A DNA stretch of 5,694 nucleotides from Chloroflexota bacterium (GTDB lineage Bacteria; Chloroflexota; Anaerolineae; Anaerolineales; Villigracilaceae), in assembly GCA_026389975.1 (NCBI GenBank), contig JAPLGV010000180.1, positions 1 through 5,694 on the forward strand, written 5' to 3'. This document shows positions 4,433 through 5,694 of the stretch, piece after piece; the stretch's first letter is position 1; each line of letters starts with the position of its first letter. Under the pieces are notes generated by a model. The model saw only the letters and a program-made list of their open reading frames with translations. It did no database searches and had not been told where the DNA came from. A program made the translations under genes and the position numbers.

Positions 4433-4464
4433 ATTACCCTGTGACTCATAAGGATGACCAGTCA

Positions 4465-4794
4465 ATGTTAGAACCGTTGCTAGGATCCAAAAGTTCCGAG
4501 AAAGTTTTGATTTTCATTGAGGCTCTTGGTGAAGGTTATGCAAGAGAAATATCCCGATTCTTCGGGATAGCCCTTGACCCTATTCAGAAGCAACTGGACA
4601 AATTGGAACTGGGCGGCATCCTGGTAAGCTTTCTCAAGGGCCGAACCCGTATTTACACATTCAACCCAAGATATCCGTTCTTAAAAGAGTTAAAATTAAT
4701 ATTGGATAAAGCACTCACCTTTTATCCAGAAGAAGAACGAGAGAGACTTCTCATGAATAGACGTAGACCTCGACGCCGTGGCAAGAGCATATGA
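4465..4794 (+). CDS. Winged helix-turn-helix regulator (putative antitoxin)
   Basis: This 109-residue protein from ATG 4465 has a compact winged-helix fold: LLGSKSSEKVLIFIEAL (first helix), GEGYAREISRFFGIA and PIQKQLDKLELGGIL (helix-turn-helix, recognition helix), then the wing SFLKGRTRIYTFNPRYPF. A basic tail RRRPRRRGK follows. Such proteins often stand beside nucleotidyltransferase-fold partners and act as DNA-binding regulator or antitoxin. I prefer ATG 4465 because AAGGA (4450-4454) precedes it and family members usually begin with MLEPL-like residues. An in-frame GTG at 4441 would add 8 residues but has no ribosome site. The gene overlaps the next by ATGA (4791-4794). The four-half-site operator upstream suggests autoregulation. 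It is visibly AT-richer than the genes to the left. Confidence 0.78.
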   Translation: MLEPLLGSKSSEKVLIFIEALGEGYAREISRFFGIALDPIQKQLDKLELGGILVSFLKGRTRIYTFNPRYPFLKELKLILDKALTFYPEEERERLLMNRRRPRRRGKSI

Positions 4795-5330
4795 AAAACA
4801 TAAACAAGATGACGCAGGCAGAACTGGCGGCATACGTCCAATCTCATTTACAGAAAAGGGGGATTAAAGTAATTTTATCAGGCGGCGCGGCCGTGGCAAT
4901 TTACACTGTTAATAAATACGTCTCAGCCGACATTGATCTAGTAGATGTCAATTTTGTCGATAGAAGAAAGATCATAGCAGCAATGGAAGAGATCGGCTTT
5001 AGTGAAAGAAATCGATATTTCATCCACCCAGACACCAAACAACTTGTTGAGTTTCCCCCAGGCCCTCTCTCCGTAGGAGACGAACCAGTAAGGCGCATCA
5101 AAGAGATAAAGTTTTCAACCGGAATTTTAAGAGTAATATCTCCAACAGACTGTGTTAAAGATAGATTGGCTGCTTATTACTTCTGGAATGACCAACAATC
5201 CTTAGCCCAAGCCGTCCTGGTAGCCAAACACTGTCGAGTTGGTATGAAAGAAATTAAGAAATGGTCACAAACAACAGGAAAAATGAAGGAATTCAAAATA
5301 TTCCTTGAAAAACACTCCGGTAAGAAATGA
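4791..5330 (+). CDS. Nucleotidyltransferase-fold protein (putative toxin or NTase partner)
   Basis: This 179-residue protein has the polymerase-beta-like NTase signature ILSGGAAVAIY (28-38) followed by SADIDLV (45-51), where Asp47 and Asp49 would be the metal-binding pair. VEFPPGPLSVGD (86-97) includes a likely third acidic residue (Glu87), and SPTDCVKDRLAAYYFWNDQQ (117-136) is typical of the DUF6036/AbiEii-like branch. Proteins of this branch are often encoded after a winged-helix or other antitoxin-like gene, and related AbiE or MenT toxins transfer nucleotides to tRNA; that activity is not proven for this branch. Translation should be coupled through the 4-bp ATGA overlap. Met7 is another in-frame start but has no better ribosome site. 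No clear terminator follows. A nucleotide-modifying enzyme outside toxin-antitoxin biology is the main alternative. Confidence 0.75.
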   Translation: MKNINKMTQAELAAYVQSHLQKRGIKVILSGGAAVAIYTVNKYVSADIDLVDVNFVDRRKIIAAMEEIGFSERNRYFIHPDTKQLVEFPPGPLSVGDEPVRRIKEIKFSTGILRVISPTDCVKDRLAAYYFWNDQQSLAQAVLVAKHCRVGMKEIKKWSQTTGKMKEFKIFLEKHSGKK

Positions 5331-5400
5331 ACTTGTTACCTGGAGAATTCAGGATTCAATTTGGTTTGGCTATAATTTTAATGACGCTGAAGTTACCGAT

Positions 5401-5417
5401 GGCGGCTTGTGACCGCC
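5401..5417. repeat. Small hairpin GGCGG / CCGCC
   Basis: GGCGG (5401-5405) faces CCGCC (5413-5417) across CTTGTGA. The loop shares CTTGTG with the GGGCGACC hairpin at 1211-1231, so both may belong to one dispersed family. It is 70 bases past the nucleotidyltransferase stop and has no T-run, so a terminator role is not supported. Confidence 0.4.
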
Positions 5418-5438
5418 TCAGCCGATAACGCCGAAGCA

Positions 5439-5565
5439 ATTACAGGGTACTGCACAAAGATTTGAACCAAAATTGTTGTAATTGCCTGTATTTTGATCGT
5501 TCAAGGTTCAGGTAATTATGCAAGAAGCAGTATAAGCAAGGGGCAGAGGTATTACAGGGTACTGC
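5439..5565. repeat. 15-bp direct repeats ATTACAGGGTACTGC bracketing 97 bp
   Basis: Exact copies lie at 5439-5453 and 5551-5565. The second is joined directly to the GTAGTCCCGG-family element that begins at 5566. The bracketed 97 bp contains part of an inverted pair but no gene. It could be a small degenerate insertion or a simple segmental duplication. Confidence 0.65.
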
Positions 5566-5591
5566 GGTAGTCCCGGTTCCAGCACGGGGCG
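5566..5591. repeat. Distant copy of the GTAGTCCCGG repeat
   Basis: Bases 5567-5591 are identical over 25 bp to 3786-3810, which lies inside the first small terminase-like gene, 1.8 kb away in the same orientation. The unit includes the GTAGTCCCGGTTCCAGC core and one ACGGGGC heptamer. Here it sits in non-coding DNA, showing that it is a dispersed element and not a gene-specific motif. Confidence 0.85.
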
Positions 5592-5654
5592 TAAATAGCT
5601 GAACCCGAATCCTGTTGTTTCCGAGCCTTTCAGTACAGGAAAGTTCATTTTTTT

Positions 5655-5694
5655 ATGCTGGAAGCAGTAAACCTGAATGAAATGCCAGAAAGCC
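5655..5694 (+). CDS. Possible start of a gene cut by the window edge
   Basis: From ATG 5655 the frame reads MLEAVNLNEMPES and stays open to the last base. An AGGA occurs at 5637-5640 but about 14 bases from the ATG, which is too far to be convincing. Thirteen codons are too few to name a family, so this may be chance. Confidence 0.2.
   Translation, partial: MLEAVNLNEMPES

Larger units (their letters stand above)
5331..5654. other. Intergenic region with repeats, no gene
   Basis: No gene was found after the nucleotidyltransferase stop. The stretch holds a GGCGG/CCGCC hairpin (5401-5405 and 5413-5417), a 9-bp inverted pair GCAATTACA (5436-5444) / TGTAATTGC (5477-5485), two exact copies of ATTACAGGGTACTGC, and one GTAGTCCCGG-family repeat. 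A TATAAT at 5371-5376 lacks a good -35 partner and a downstream gene. Confidence 0.55.

Noticed and set aside
5348..5376. Promoter with TATAAT at 5371
   Set aside because: The hexamer at the -35 distance (TTCAGG) is poor, the TG extension is off by one base and no gene follows within 275 bases.
5331..5400. Rho-independent terminator after the nucleotidyltransferase gene
   Set aside because: Only a 4-bp CCTG/CAGG stem is present and no T-run follows it.
5504..5648. Minus-strand open frame of about 46 codons from ATG 5648
   Set aside because: It reads through the GTAGTCCCGG and ATTACAGGGTACTGC repeats, has no ribosome site and resembles no known protein.

Overview
The window looks like an accessory, repeat-rich stretch of a bacterial chromosome, most likely from the Chloroflexota (Anaerolineae or a relative). 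This placement is an inference. It rests on the dispersed palindromic repeats of the GTCATTGCGA...CGAAGCAATC and GGGCGACC...GGTCGCCC types, several runs of seven-base tandem repeats, and a Gram-positive-type LexA box (GAAC-N4-GTTC), a box type also reported for Dehalococcoides. No rRNA, tRNA or CRISPR array was seen.

Layout. Bases 1-399 hold only dispersed imperfect-hairpin repeats. Bases 400-1194 (minus) encode a dimethylarginine dimethylaminohydrolase-like enzyme, an ordinary metabolic gene. Bases 1195-1602 are non-coding and full of short repeats. Bases 1603-3907 (minus) form a tightly overlapping three-gene cluster: a small terminase-like protein (3587-3907), a second related small protein with a triplicated N-terminal module (3099-3590), and a phage-type terminase large subunit with apparently intact nuclease residues (1603-3102). 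Both junctions are ATGA overlaps. No portal, capsid, tail, integrase or lysis gene is visible, so this is an orphan packaging module, at least within the window.

The terminase cluster has an unusually clear control region. There is a near-consensus sigma70-type promoter (TTGACA-17-TAAAAT, 4230-4202) with a perfect 14-bp LexA-type palindrome in its spacer. It is followed at once by a leader in which one arm can pair with either of two downstream partners, like a transcription attenuator. A repeat-dense segment (3786-4082) follows, rich in GTAGTCCCGG units and ACGGGGC heptamers, and some of it is translated as part of the first small protein. Together this suggests a DNA-damage-induced terminase module, which is the best candidate here for something undescribed.

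To the right and divergent is an AT-richer two-gene operon: a winged-helix regulator (4465-4794) overlapping by 4 bp a nucleotidyltransferase-fold protein (4791-5330). It is a candidate toxin-antitoxin-like or regulator/NTase module. Its promoter is an extended -10 (TGCTATAAT), and four alternating TGACCTA/TAGGTCA half-sites with dyad centres about 10.5 bp apart cover the start of transcription, which fits autorepression. Between the two promoters lies a broken C-terminal fragment of a REP-associated (Y1) transposase. Bases 5331-5694 are non-coding apart from a possible gene start at the very edge, and carry another copy of the GTAGTCCCGG repeat.
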